From NCBI GenBank assembly GCA_964617665.1, contig CAZUAH010000055.1:1-42571 (forward strand): a stretch of 42,571 bases of DNA, given 5' to 3'. The position numbers and the translations under genes are program-made. Below are positions 1 to 9,435 of the stretch, one piece after another. The first letter of the stretch is position 1, and the number at the start of each line of letters is the position of its first letter. The DNA comes from JADHUC01 sp964617665 (GTDB taxonomy: Bacteria; Planctomycetota; Planctomycetia; Pirellulales; Pirellulaceae). The notes beneath the pieces are model-generated. The model made no database searches. It was not told the DNA's origin and was given only the letters and a program-made list of their open reading frames with translations.

Positions 1-246
1 AAGGCTGCGGGCAAGCCCGCTGATGGAAAGCGATTTGTTTACCAAATATCAAATTGCCGCGCTACTCCAGGTTGCCCAGAGTGCGCGTCGGCCGTGACGC
101 CCCAGGCTACATGCTGCCGTCCCTTCGGGACTCAAAACATGCGCAACTTCAAAACTTACGCTTCGGGTCTTGATGCCGTTACGGACGGTGTACCTTAAAC
201 AAATCCAAAGCCATGATAGATCTCTTGCTCTATGACACTACGCACT
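1..246. other. Gene-free stretch with two short hairpins
   Basis: No reading frame here looks coding. There is a perfect 6-bp stem at 7-20 (GCGGGC, loop AA, GCCCGC) and a 5-bp stem at 119-131 (GTCCC, loop TTC, GGGAC). It lies just beyond the 3' end of the minus-strand gene that stops at 247, so the hairpins could help end that transcript, but neither is followed by a T-run on that strand. The TTCG-type loop recalls the hairpins at 34801-34893. Confidence 0.4.
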
Positions 247-1515
247 TCATACAACGATACTGCCGATGTCGATCAAGTGAAGCTGCCGGCCTTCGTCTTC
301 GTGGGGCGCGTCGATGCAGACGAGGCGACCGTCGCGGCTGAATCGTGGGTGCGTGTCAACTCGCCACTCGCCGCTGTAGGCTTTGGGTAGATGGAAATGT
401 CCCAAATCGACCCGTCGTCCGCTCTTGACGTGATACAAGTGAGGCGTCTGCATCCTCGCCTTACCTTGCGGATAGGTGTCATTCAAGATCCATTCGTTGC
501 CCGGCAGGTAGCTGATGTGCCCACCGCCGTTCAGTACACCTCGACCGATTTCTTCGGGTGTACCACCTTCCTTGTCCTCGAACAAGAAATTGCTCCAGCT
601 CGAGTTTCCCAGCCAGTCTTTCGACTGGACGAGAATGTGTTTTGGATCGCGCCAGATGAAGTGAGATGCGTAGCCGTTGGGTACGACGATCCGAATGTCG
701 CTGCCGTCCGGTTTGGCTGTGATCATTCGCGTCAGCCGGCTTCCGTTTGGATATCGCCATCGGTGCAGGGCAATGAATCGAGAGCCATCCGGGTTGAACA
801 GCAAGTGATTGAAATAGTGCTTTATCCCAGGTTGCTGGTTCGGAATGACGCCCAGTTTCGCGATATCTGCCAACGATATGGTCAGCTTAGATTCGCCGGT
901 TTCAAGATCGATATGAAAGACTCCCGTGTCGTTCGGTGCCAAATCGTCAGCATGCGGGTCTCCCAGACCGGCGTAGCCGTAACCCGGGCGGACATCGTGA
1001 ATCCGGCGGAAATCCGGGGTCACCGCTGATTTCCCATCCGGACTGACTGAGTAAACCGGATGTGGAACTGTCCGGCTCTCCATCGTTTGAGTGTCAAGTA
1101 TGTGGCAAACGAAACGGTCACCCTGTAAGTCATTCCACAGGATCCGTGTTTGCCAACCCGGAATCCACTGCAGCATACAGCCTTGCTGCCAGTTCCAAGC
1201 GGTGGTTCGGCCCAGTTCGGTCCAGCGATCGCCACCGTGTAAATCGACCATGCCGATCTTGATCACGTCGTCCGGTCGCGGCGTTCGGTGTTCGAAGTCG
1301 ACCTCCATCGCCAGAACGTAGCGATCCGACGGATCGAACTGGAACTTGTCGTAGTATGCAAACCAGTGATGCTTCGGCCCGCGCGTGATGCGGCGGATCG
1401 GAATCTCAGCGGATGCCTCCGCACCGTTTGACCGGCGGGGCAACCTGGAATTCAAAATCGCGCCAGCCGCGGTCAGTGCGGTCGTACTAAGGAAATGGCG
1501 GCGTGTCGGGTCCAT
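247..1515 (-). CDS. Tat-exported beta-propeller (TolB/WD40-like) protein
   Basis: Predicted 422-residue exported protein. The N-terminus MDPTRRHFLSTTALTAAG carries the twin-arginine motif (TRRHFL) followed by a hydrophobic stretch, so Tat export is expected. The mature part has repeated blocks such as FDPSDRYVLAMEVD, FNPDGSRFIALHRW and FSRDGRLVCIDAPH, which match blades of a TolB/WD40-like propeller. Proteins of this kind in planctomycetes are sometimes compared with the oligogalacturonate lyase fold, but no catalytic residues can be assigned, so the function is open. An ATG at 1533 is also in frame. The ATG at 1515 is preferred because AGGAG lies 10 nt upstream and the Tat motif then falls at residue 4. 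It follows the Gfo/Idh/MocA gene on the same strand, but a hairpin repeat separates them, so co-transcription is uncertain. Confidence 0.75.
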   Translation of the reverse strand: MDPTRRHFLSTTALTAAGAILNSRLPRRSNGAEASAEIPIRRITRGPKHHWFAYYDKFQFDPSDRYVLAMEVDFEHRTPRPDDVIKIGMVDLHGGDRWTELGRTTAWNWQQGCMLQWIPGWQTRILWNDLQGDRFVCHILDTQTMESRTVPHPVYSVSPDGKSAVTPDFRRIHDVRPGYGYAGLGDPHADDLAPNDTGVFHIDLETGESKLTISLADIAKLGVIPNQQPGIKHYFNHLLFNPDGSRFIALHRWRYPNGSRLTRMITAKPDGSDIRIVVPNGYASHFIWRDPKHILVQSKDWLGNSSWSNFLFEDKEGGTPEEIGRGVLNGGGHISYLPGNEWILNDTYPQGKARMQTPHLYHVKSGRRVDLGHFHLPKAYSGEWRVDTHPRFSRDGRLVCIDAPHEDEGRQLHLIDIGSIVV

Positions 1516-1590
1516 GATCGTTGGGCTCCTCATGTATTCTTGACGCGGGTTGGTCGTCGAAGGTCCAAGTGGCCGTAACGCTACCGATTC

Positions 1591-1660
1591 GGGAGGGCGA
1601 AGCTCCTGCTGAGCCGCTCCTTGTGACCGATTGATGGCTCGGCAGGAGCCTCGCCCTCCC
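1591..1660. repeat. Intergenic inverted repeat (planctomycete REP-like hairpin)
   Basis: Two 25-nt arms (1591-1615 and 1636-1660) are inverted copies with 23 of 25 positions matching, separated by a 20-nt loop. The arms start GGGAGGGCGA and end CGCCCTCCC. It lies 14 bp past the stop of the oxidoreductase gene and about 75 bp before the start of the propeller gene. Hairpins translating to REGEAPAEP-like text are widespread between planctomycete genes, so this is probably a dispersed element acting as a transcript end or processing site. Confidence 0.75.
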
Positions 1661-1674
1661 TTTCATCTACGAGA

Positions 1675-3054
1675 CTAGATCTCCGTCCACAGCCCAGGAA
1701 CGGGCGCTGGATAACGACCTTCTTCGTCGGCCTGTACCGGTGCAGGGCTGTCGTAGTCCAAGTCGTCGATGTTCTCGACAAACTCGAAATCCGAAGCAGT
1801 CGCTTCTTCCCAAGTGATAATCTTGCCCATGTGCACGGCTGCTCGTCCCATCACGGCGGCTAGGTTGGCGTAGATTGACCGCTCGGTCTCGTTGTGCGGG
1901 GTGTCGTTTTGGATCGCATCCAGCAACACTTCCCATTCGTACTGGTGCAAGGGTTTCTTCTCGGGTTCGGCCTTCCAGACAATGTTGTCTTTGGCCAAGC
2001 GTTGGTCTTTGTAGACGTGTACATCGCTGCGGTGGACTTGGCCAGAGAACTGCGCCGCGCATTTGGTGGCGTGAAGGTAGGTGACAAAATCGCCGTGGCA
2101 ACGGGGGATGTTGCGGTTGTCGATTCGTGCGACGGCCCCGTCGGGAAAAGTAAACTCCATCGCGTACGAGTGATGGTTCTGGCCGCAGTCCTTCTTCTCC
2201 GGCACTCGGCCGCCCAAGCCGTGGACCGAGACGGGCCATGCGTCCTTCAGCCAGCAGCACTCGTCGACTTGGTGGATCAACAACTCGATCATCAGGCCCG
2301 AGGCAGCCCACAGCAGGTGGCTGGACCCAGGCCGTGCAGCTTGCCAGATCAGTTCGTTCTTGCCTTCCGGACGCGGCGACAATACACCTCCACCGCCCAT
2401 GCGATAAGCTTGAACGAATAGAACCTCGCCCAATTCGCCGTCACGGATCTTGTTGATCAGCGCCTGGCGGTTCGGCGAATGGCGGCACATCAGCCCGGAT
2501 GCGATCTTCAGGCTCTTCTTCTCTGCCCGTTTGCCCGCCCGCAGCATCCGCTTCAATCCACCCGGGTCCGGTGCGAACGACTTTTCCATGAACACGTGCA
2601 TGCCCTTGTCCACGGCATAATCGAGATGGACTCGCCGGAAGCCGGCGTGCGCGGTAAGCATGGCGATATCGCCGGGCTGCAGGCAGTCGATGGCCTTGCG
2701 GTGGGCATCGAATCCGACGAATTGCCGCTCGGCCGGTACGTCGACCTTGTCGCCAAACCGTTCCGACAACGCCTTGTGTGACACCTTCAAGCGGTTCTCC
2801 AGGATGTCGGCCATGGCCACCAGTTTGATCGGCCGATCTCCGGCGGCCGCGATTGCGTTGCCCACCGCACCACTGCCGCGATTGCCGCTGCCGATCAACG
2901 CTAAGCGGAACGTGTTATCTTCAGCCGCGTGTACTGATGGGACGGCCATGCCAACCAGCGCGGAAGCGGCGGCGGCGGTTCCCCCGGCTTTCAGTGCATC
3001 GCGACGTGTACATCCCTGTGACTGGTGCAGTTTCGTTTGTTTGCCGTGTTTCAT
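1675..3054 (-). CDS. Tat-exported Gfo/Idh/MocA family oxidoreductase
   Basis: Predicted 459-residue NAD(P)-dependent oxidoreductase of the Gfo/Idh/MocA family, which usually acts on sugars or inositols. The N-terminus has a Tat-type leader (CTRRDALKAGG, then an alanine-rich hydrophobic run ending in VHA), so the enzyme is probably periplasmic, as is common in planctomycetes. A Rossmann dinucleotide-binding motif follows (LALIGSGNRGSG). The family's usual EKP motif appears as EKS in HVFMEKSFA, a substitution near the active site worth noting. The C-terminal part contains a conserved-looking LIHQVDECCWL segment. An earlier start at 3084 is in frame, but AAGGAG ends about 9 nt before the ATG at 3054, which also places the twin arginines sensibly. 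It ends in TAG. The substrate cannot be told from sequence. Confidence 0.9.
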   Translation of the reverse strand: MKHGKQTKLHQSQGCTRRDALKAGGTAAAASALVGMAVPSVHAAEDNTFRLALIGSGNRGSGAVGNAIAAAGDRPIKLVAMADILENRLKVSHKALSERFGDKVDVPAERQFVGFDAHRKAIDCLQPGDIAMLTAHAGFRRVHLDYAVDKGMHVFMEKSFAPDPGGLKRMLRAGKRAEKKSLKIASGLMCRHSPNRQALINKIRDGELGEVLFVQAYRMGGGGVLSPRPEGKNELIWQAARPGSSHLLWAASGLMIELLIHQVDECCWLKDAWPVSVHGLGGRVPEKKDCGQNHHSYAMEFTFPDGAVARIDNRNIPRCHGDFVTYLHATKCAAQFSGQVHRSDVHVYKDQRLAKDNIVWKAEPEKKPLHQYEWEVLLDAIQNDTPHNETERSIYANLAAVMGRAAVHMGKIITWEEATASDFEFVENIDDLDYDSPAPVQADEEGRYPAPVPGLWTEI

Positions 3055-3240
3055 CGTCAAGTTCTCCTTGTTTTCGTTCAGCAAGCAGCAATGGGCTCCA
3101 TAGGGTGCTGTTAACCGTAGCGTCAGACCGTTCTCGCTGCAACCGTTGCCTCTCTGGCGCAGGACGTTTCGGCCGTCTTGGCGTACGCGATCAATCGAAA
3201 CCGCCGAGTTGGGGACAAAGCTGACAGGTCGCCAATTGTT

Positions 3241-3471
3241 TCAGATAGGGACCGAAGCGGGCGGTTGGTCTGACAGGATTGGAGGTGTGAGAGGGGGACA
3301 CTTCTCAACTGCGGCAACGGAATGGAAATTCGCTGAAATCGATTCCAGTGTCGCGAATAGCTCGTCGGGTTGGATCGGTTTGGCGATGTACCCGTCCATA
3401 CCGGCCTTGATACATCGTTCTCGGAATCCTCGGATAGCGTGGGCCGTCATTGCGATGATCGGGACGTGAGT
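3241..3471 (-). pseudogene. Orphaned C-terminal half of a receiver domain (beyond in-frame TAG)
   Basis: This stretch continues the giant kinase gene in the same frame directly after its TAG (3472-3474) and runs 76 codons to a TGA at 3241. It reads THVPIIAMTAHAIRGF and then AGMDGYIAKPIQPDEL, which are beta4 with the switch Thr and beta5 with the conserved Lys of a receiver domain. These are exactly the elements missing from the truncated protein. The join EKDR-stop-THVPIIAMTA fits hybrid-kinase receivers, where Gln is frequent at the stop position. A CAG to TAG change would explain it. A sequencing error or readthrough cannot be excluded from one sequence. Confidence 0.85.
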
Positions 3472-6400
3472 CTAGCGATCCTTCTCAATTTCGCGGATGA
3501 CCGCGGTCGCGCGGAGACCGTCCATTTCCGGCATCTCGATGTCCATGAGCACGACATCGAATTCTCGGTGCTTGACCGCCTCGACCGCCTCCAGACCATT
3601 GTCTGCAACCTCTACCTCATGTCCCTTGAATTCGAGCAACCCGGCGGCTACCTCCTGGTTCACGGGCGTATCTTCGGCCAGGAGGATCCGCAGCGGACGT
3701 TGATCTTCGGCTTCCGTTTCCGTGTCACTGGCAGGCGCTGGAGACTCGTCGGCGGCCAGGGCTTTGCCCACGGCGTCCATCAAGTCGGACGTCTTTGCCG
3801 GCTTTGTCACGCACAGATCGACGCCCAAATCACGGCAACGCGCGGCCAAGTCCTGCGGTCCGACTGGAAGCAGGAGAATGAAACGGCAATCTCGCAGTTC
3901 CGCGTCGCGCTGAGAGGATTGGACCACCTCGAGAGCTCCCGACTTGGGCAAACCGGCATCGAGAAGCACCAGGTCGAATTTCATTCCCTCCGATAATGCT
4001 TGCTTGATCTGTATCTGCGCCGCAGCGGCGCTATCGGCCGTTTTCACCGTCGCTCCATAGTTGGCCAACAGCTCCGCGTAGACACGGCGACAGGTCGAAT
4101 TGTCATCGACAATCAACGCACGTGTCCCCTGAGGCACGATTTCGGCCGACAGTGGTTCGCTCGATGTAGTCGCCCCGAGTTGCACCGTGAAATGGAAGGT
4201 GCTGCCCCGGCCCGGGATGCTATCCACCCAGATTCTCCCGCCCATCATCGCGACAAGTTGGGTCGAAATGGCCAAGCCAAGTCCGGTGCCACCGTAGCAG
4301 CGTGTGGTCGAACTGTCGGCCTGGGAGAATGACTCGAATACTTTCTTCTGCTTCTCTTTGGGAATGCCAATTCCCGTGTCCTTCACCGCGAAGTGCAGGA
4401 TTACGTCGTCCTCTACTTGGTCCTCGACCCAAACATCCACGTATACCTCGCCTTGTTCAGTGAACTTGATGGCATTTCCTATCAAGTTGACTATGATCTG
4501 TCGCAGGCGTCCGGGGTCACCGAGGGTCTCGCGAGGAACGTCGGGCGCGGTTCGGCAGACCAGTTCCAGGCCCTTTTCCGAAGCGGGTAGTGCCGACACC
4601 TGGGCCGAATCGCCGACGAGTTCGTGCAGCTCGAAAGGAATCCGCTCGAGTTCCATTCTGCCTGCTTCGATCTTGGACAAATCGAGGATATCGTTCAACA
4701 ATCGCAACAGGGCATCGGCGGATTGCTTGACGATGTTCAAGTGCCCGCGTTGTTCGGACGTGAGCGACGTACGGAGAGCCAATTCGGTCATTCCGGTGAT
4801 GCCGTTCATGGGCGTGCGAATCTCGTGGCTCATCGCCGCAAGGAATTCACTCTTGGCCCTACTGGCTGCCTCGGCCGTCTGGCTCGCCAAGCGTAGTTGT
4901 TCCTCGGTCCGCTTGAGCTCGTTTGCAGTTCGCTTCAATTTGCGATTCGAGCGAGCCAGCTCCTCCGCTCGCGTTTCGGCGGCAGCCGTCCGCTCGGCAA
5001 CTCTTTTCTCCAGCGTTTCGTTGACGCTTTGCAGCTGTTCGAAGCCGTCAGCATTCTCCAGGGCGGCCCCGGCGACGGTGGCGATGAAATCAGCCAACCG
5101 CTCCTCGTCCGGGCCGAAGAGATTTCGCACTTGGCTGTGCGTGACGTAAAGACAAGCGACTGCACGCCCGCGTACAAACACGGGCACACATAGCGTGGAT
5201 CGATCTTCGGAAAGGGTATCCTCGTCCGTTTCGTTTTCTGCGACCTCGTCGGCAAATGTCATGGCACGACCGGCCATCAGCGCTCGACGTGCCATCAACT
5301 CACTGAAGCCTTTGTTTGTCTGACCGCTCGACGGAACTATGCGTTGTGTCCCCGCCTCTTCAACCACGCATAGTAGAAGGCAGTTCTCGCCACGTAGCAG
5401 CCGTAGAGCAGCGGCGCGGGCCTCGGAATAGATCGTCTTCTCGTTGAGTGCCGAGACGATTTGGCGCCCCGATTCAAGTACCCGATCGAACCGATCGGCA
5501 AGCGACAGAGTTACCGAGCCTGCCATTGTGTCGCCGTACCGATGTCCACCGTTCTGGGGCGACACGTCCAGCACTCGCAGCGACGCTTCGGCGTCAGCTA
5601 TGTCTCGCTCGGCATTGGGCCAACCAGCTTCGATGCCGACCCGGCCTCTCGCCAGCAGTGTTTGTGCGTGCGCGTAGTGGGCATCTTGTCGTTTGGCGAC
5701 GACAAGGCTCTTGTCAAACGAACGGCGAGCCCGGCGAAGCCTGCCGCGCATCGCCTGGATCAAGCCGCGTTCCCGCAACGCTTGCGGCAGATCGTTTTGG
5801 CAGATCCACGCAGCACGCACGGCACGACGCACCGCCACCTCGGCGCGTTTCAAGGCGGTGCAGCGATGCTTGGGGGTGTATCCCACCCGTTCTTCGGCCT
5901 GCCTCCGGCGGGCTGTGGCAAGCCAAGTCAAGTTCGGCAATGTGTAGGCGTTGTTGACCCCCGCCTTGTCAGCGATGGATATGGCCTTTTCAAACACGGT
6001 AGCGGCTTGTTCCGTATCTCCGCACCCGAGCAGCCCAACGCCCTGGGCGAGCAGAACCTGAGCGAAGCCTTGGGCGTCCGGGCGTTTCCGTTCAACCTCC
6101 GTCTGGAGGATATCTTGGGGGATCGATCCGCCGGAGGCGCGCGACCAGACGTCCAACCCAATGCCCGAAGCCTGCTCGTCCCCCAGTTCCAGGCCGGACT
6201 TGTGATTATTCTGAGCTTCCTCGATCGCGCTCCGGAGATCTCCCATGTGGTAGAAGGACGCCGCGACTTGGTATCGAGCTATGTGGACTTCCCAGAAATC
6301 CCCCGTCCTTTCCAGCAGTCGGACTGCTTCTCGGCCCTTTTCAACACACTCGGCGAATCGCGATGCGGCGTATAGCAAGATGCCGTAGTAGCTGAGCGAT

Positions 6401-9297
6401 TGACCTTGCCCCCATACATCACCCAAGGATGTGCGAATCTCAAGCGACTTCTGCGCGTAGGCGATTCCTCGACGGAAATACGCTACGAGTGTCATTCCGG
6501 GCGCGTGTTCCGAGTAGGCCTGCGCAAGTTCCAGGGTCGGGCGATAGCGTTCGGCCAGGTTCATGCCCCGCAGGTGAGCCCAGAGCGCCACGACCTTGCT
6601 TCGAGTGAACCAGTAGCCGTGAGCCAACCGGCTGAATAGCCGGATTCCCAGCAACTGGTCTTCCGGCGGCTTCTCCTTGCGGCGGTGCACGAAGATTCGG
6701 GGCAAAAGCGTGTGCGCGATCTGCACCACAGCTTCCCATGCGAGCAAAGCGAGGTGGAACGCGGCTTTGCGCGGCACCGTCCTTCCCAGCATCCGCAGCG
6801 CTTCCTCGAAACACTCGGTGGCGGATACCATGTCTCCTCGCTTGAGGTCCAACTCGCCCAGCTTGCCTCGGATCTGGGCTCTGGAGTAGCTCCCCTCAGC
6901 CAGCACCGCTGCCCGTTTGAACCACCTCTCCGCGTCGTCGTAGCGGCCTCGCAGCATCAGTACATCGCCTAGCCCCTCGGCAATTCGATAGCGAAGAGCC
7001 CTCGAAGCCTCTTTGGCCGCGCGGTGGGCGATTCGGTATTGCTGTTCGGCGATTTCCAGCGAGTGTTGCGAACGTGCCTGTTCGGCAGCCTCCAATGCGT
7101 AGTTCAACGCCCAGTCACCCTCGCCCGCCGCGTCGAAGTGATACGCCAAATCAAAGACGCTTTCGGGGGCGTGATCGCGAAGATAGACCGCCGCCCGGAG
7201 ATGAACGTCCCTCAGATCTTCATCTGACAGGCGCTCGAGCAACGCAGCTCGGATCTTGTCATGAACGAAGGCACAACGGGCTATCTCGGGTTGAAGCCAA
7301 ACGAAATGCCGCTTTCGAGCTTCTTCCAGCGAAGCCGTAATCTGTTCAACAGGATGCTCGGTCAGCTGAGCGGCGATATTGAGATCGAATTCCTTTCCCA
7401 GCACAGCGCCAACAGACAAAACCTCAACTGCCTGTTTGGGTAGCAGATCGATGCGGCGCGACAGGAGGGTCCCCGCGTACTCAGAAGACTGAGAGCCTTC
7501 CACGGCCAAAGGCTCGAATCGCCATCCCGGCGAGTCCGCTACCATGGCTCCTGATTCGACAAGCCCCCTGAGCACGGCCGAAGCCATAAAAGGGCTTCCT
7601 TCCGACAATCGGCACACCGTGTCAACGACCTCGGGCGGCAGTGGCCCAGCCATCGATTCCGCAAGACGCTGTATCTTCTCGGGCTCAAGGCGTGACAGCG
7701 TCAGATGCGCCGATGGCTTAGTGTTCCGCAGCCTGTGCTGGTCGCCCACGTCTTCCGAACGGAACGCAACTACCAGAAGCACATGGCCATCGTTCTTCTT
7801 CCGTCGCCCTTTCTTGGATGCGCACCATCGTTCGATCAGCTTTATCGTCAGTTCGTCGGCCCACTGACAATCATCGAGGATGATCACCGCCGGCCGCTGT
7901 TCGTTTCCCAAAGCGTTCAGTAAATCGGACAGTGCCTGAATGCTCCTGGCCTCGCCAAACGCTTCATGCGCGGGCAAATCCGTTCGTTGCCACCCAAACG
8001 CCTCACCAAGCGCGGGAAGTGCCGCGCCGAGAGTTTCGCGATGAACATCAAGACGTTGCCTCAGCGACTCGGCTCGGTTCGGATCTTCTGCCGCGACAGC
8101 CAGAAACTCGTCGACTATTCCATCGAGCAACTGAAACGGTCGCTGGCCAACGTCGTTCGAGCCATGTCCATGGAGTATCCAGAGTCCGCGACTCAGACCG
8201 CACTGGGTCACCTCGTCCAGGAGTCGTGATTTGCCGGTTCCCGATTCTCCTTCCAACAACATCAAGCTCGCTTGGCCCGCCATTGTCCGTTCGATTTGCT
8301 CGCTCACCTGTCGCAGTTCGTCGCTCCGGGCAACGAGGGAGGGCTCGGCCAAGTTAGATCGTCTGTCGAGTCTACCGACGGTCAACGATGGGTCACTGTT
8401 GCCACGATCGACGGCATCGGCAATGGCCGTCATGTCTTTCAATACCGCTTCGGCCGATTGGTATCGATCAAGTGGATCCTTTCGCAAAAGCCGCTGGACG
8501 CATTCGTCCAAGGCTCGCGGCACTACCAACCCAAGGCTTCGCAGGGATGGCACGGGAGCCGTCATCTGTTCGAACAGGATCTCGCTGACGTTCTGCCCAC
8601 TGAACGGTGTGCGGCCCGCCAAACACTCGAACAGAACGACACCGGCGGAATAGAGATCCGATGGTTCACCCAAATCACAATCGATCGAGCCAGCTTGCTC
8701 CGGGGAGAAGTACAGAGCCGGATTCAGCGGCTGGTCTGCCAGGACCTCTTCCATATGGAGGGTTTCGCCGAGGCCCAAGTCCAGCAGAGTCGCTCGCTTG
8801 AGAGGAGGATGTGCATCGGCTATTGCGTTCGACGGGTTGATGTTCAGATGCAGCGTTCGATGCTCGTGAAGGTCTTTCAACGCCGAAAAGAGACAGCAAC
8901 CGATGGCCAGGGCTTCTCGGAGTTCCAGCGGACCTTCCTTCAGCCGCAAGTCCAGAAAGTCACCTGTGATTTGGGGCAGGACGAAGTACAAAGTATCGTC
9001 CTTTTGCCCAAAGTCGATGGGCGTTGTGAGCCAGGCACTTCCGATCTGGCGCAGCAATTCAAGCTGTTGCTCAAGGCGAGGCTTGCCGTCGACGGAAAGA
9101 AGTCTGGCCGGCACCAGCCTTACGGCAACGGTTCCGTCGTTCGCCAAGTCGATCGCCGACAGCGCCTCCGCGTTTCTTGCCTTTCGCAGTGCTTCCGTGA
9201 CGCGGTAACGCCCGCCGAAAACGATGTCGACAAAGACGCCCGAATCTGGCTCAGCGGTGGGGCTACTAGCGTCCGCATGTTGTTGTGTCTCGTTCAT
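3472..9297 (-). CDS. Giant hybrid histidine kinase with N-terminal pseudokinase, AAA ATPase, TPR and GAF regions
   Basis: 1941 residues from the ATG at 9297 (a TTG at 9342 is also possible; neither has a clear ribosome-binding site). Order of parts, with approximate residues: Ser/Thr-kinase-like fold 29-290; predicted ATPase with Walker A GESGTGKS (350-357) and Walker B VIILDD (about 471-476); a long helical TPR-like region 680-1200; GAF domain about 1270-1420; coiled coil; HisKA with SHEIRTPMNG (His about 1491); HATPase_c with NLIGNAIKF and GGTGLGLAI; receiver 1 from 1726 (Asp about 1780); receiver 2 from 1867 (Asp about 1919), cut by TAG. This is the known kinase-AAA-GAF-histidine-kinase architecture with added receivers. 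The kinase domain lacks key residues: VAVRLV in place of VAxK, HLNINPSN in place of HRDxKPxN. No transmembrane segment is seen, so it is probably cytosolic. It is the last gene of a cassette with an HPt and an HD-GYP gene. Confidence 0.88.
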   Translation of the reverse strand: MNETQQHADASSPTAEPDSGVFVDIVFGGRYRVTEALRKARNAEALSAIDLANDGTVAVRLVPARLLSVDGKPRLEQQLELLRQIGSAWLTTPIDFGQKDDTLYFVLPQITGDFLDLRLKEGPLELREALAIGCCLFSALKDLHEHRTLHLNINPSNAIADAHPPLKRATLLDLGLGETLHMEEVLADQPLNPALYFSPEQAGSIDCDLGEPSDLYSAGVVLFECLAGRTPFSGQNVSEILFEQMTAPVPSLRSLGLVVPRALDECVQRLLRKDPLDRYQSAEAVLKDMTAIADAVDRGNSDPSLTVGRLDRRSNLAEPSLVARSDELRQVSEQIERTMAGQASLMLLEGESGTGKSRLLDEVTQCGLSRGLWILHGHGSNDVGQRPFQLLDGIVDEFLAVAAEDPNRAESLRQRLDVHRETLGAALPALGEAFGWQRTDLPAHEAFGEARSIQALSDLLNALGNEQRPAVIILDDCQWADELTIKLIERWCASKKGRRKKNDGHVLLVVAFRSEDVGDQHRLRNTKPSAHLTLSRLEPEKIQRLAESMAGPLPPEVVDTVCRLSEGSPFMASAVLRGLVESGAMVADSPGWRFEPLAVEGSQSSEYAGTLLSRRIDLLPKQAVEVLSVGAVLGKEFDLNIAAQLTEHPVEQITASLEEARKRHFVWLQPEIARCAFVHDKIRAALLERLSDEDLRDVHLRAAVYLRDHAPESVFDLAYHFDAAGEGDWALNYALEAAEQARSQHSLEIAEQQYRIAHRAAKEASRALRYRIAEGLGDVLMLRGRYDDAERWFKRAAVLAEGSYSRAQIRGKLGELDLKRGDMVSATECFEEALRMLGRTVPRKAAFHLALLAWEAVVQIAHTLLPRIFVHRRKEKPPEDQLLGIRLFSRLAHGYWFTRSKVVALWAHLRGMNLAERYRPTLELAQAYSEHAPGMTLVAYFRRGIAYAQKSLEIRTSLGDVWGQGQSLSYYGILLYAASRFAECVEKGREAVRLLERTGDFWEVHIARYQVAASFYHMGDLRSAIEEAQNNHKSGLELGDEQASGIGLDVWSRASGGSIPQDILQTEVERKRPDAQGFAQVLLAQGVGLLGCGDTEQAATVFEKAISIADKAGVNNAYTLPNLTWLATARRRQAEERVGYTPKHRCTALKRAEVAVRRAVRAAWICQNDLPQALRERGLIQAMRGRLRRARRSFDKSLVVAKRQDAHYAHAQTLLARGRVGIEAGWPNAERDIADAEASLRVLDVSPQNGGHRYGDTMAGSVTLSLADRFDRVLESGRQIVSALNEKTIYSEARAAALRLLRGENCLLLCVVEEAGTQRIVPSSGQTNKGFSELMARRALMAGRAMTFADEVAENETDEDTLSEDRSTLCVPVFVRGRAVACLYVTHSQVRNLFGPDEERLADFIATVAGAALENADGFEQLQSVNETLEKRVAERTAAAETRAEELARSNRKLKRTANELKRTEEQLRLASQTAEAASRAKSEFLAAMSHEIRTPMNGITGMTELALRTSLTSEQRGHLNIVKQSADALLRLLNDILDLSKIEAGRMELERIPFELHELVGDSAQVSALPASEKGLELVCRTAPDVPRETLGDPGRLRQIIVNLIGNAIKFTEQGEVYVDVWVEDQVEDDVILHFAVKDTGIGIPKEKQKKVFESFSQADSSTTRCYGGTGLGLAISTQLVAMMGGRIWVDSIPGRGSTFHFTVQLGATTSSEPLSAEIVPQGTRALIVDDNSTCRRVYAELLANYGATVKTADSAAAAQIQIKQALSEGMKFDLVLLDAGLPKSGALEVVQSSQRDAELRDCRFILLLPVGPQDLAARCRDLGVDLCVTKPAKTSDLMDAVGKALAADESPAPASDTETEAEDQRPLRILLAEDTPVNQEVAAGLLEFKGHEVEVADNGLEAVEAVKHREFDVVLMDIEMPEMDGLRATAVIREIEKDR

Positions 9298-9435
9298 GAA
9301 ACACCGTTGGGAATTGGTGACGCGAAAGGCAATGCTGGTCAAACCTTACGGAAGTCTAGCTTTCGCAAATCCCCATCTAGTGGCCGTACAGGAGGTTCCC
9401 CTGATGATTCGTTGTGGATGCGCCACAGATATCAT

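Noticed and set aside
391..1029. A 212-codon plus-strand frame opposite the Tat-exported propeller gene
   Set aside because: It is antisense to a gene with a Tat leader, a ribosome-binding site and propeller blades; no domain is seen in it.
5461..6375. A 304-codon plus-strand frame opposite the TPR-like region of the giant kinase
   Set aside because: It is antisense to a well-supported protein region and has no domain.
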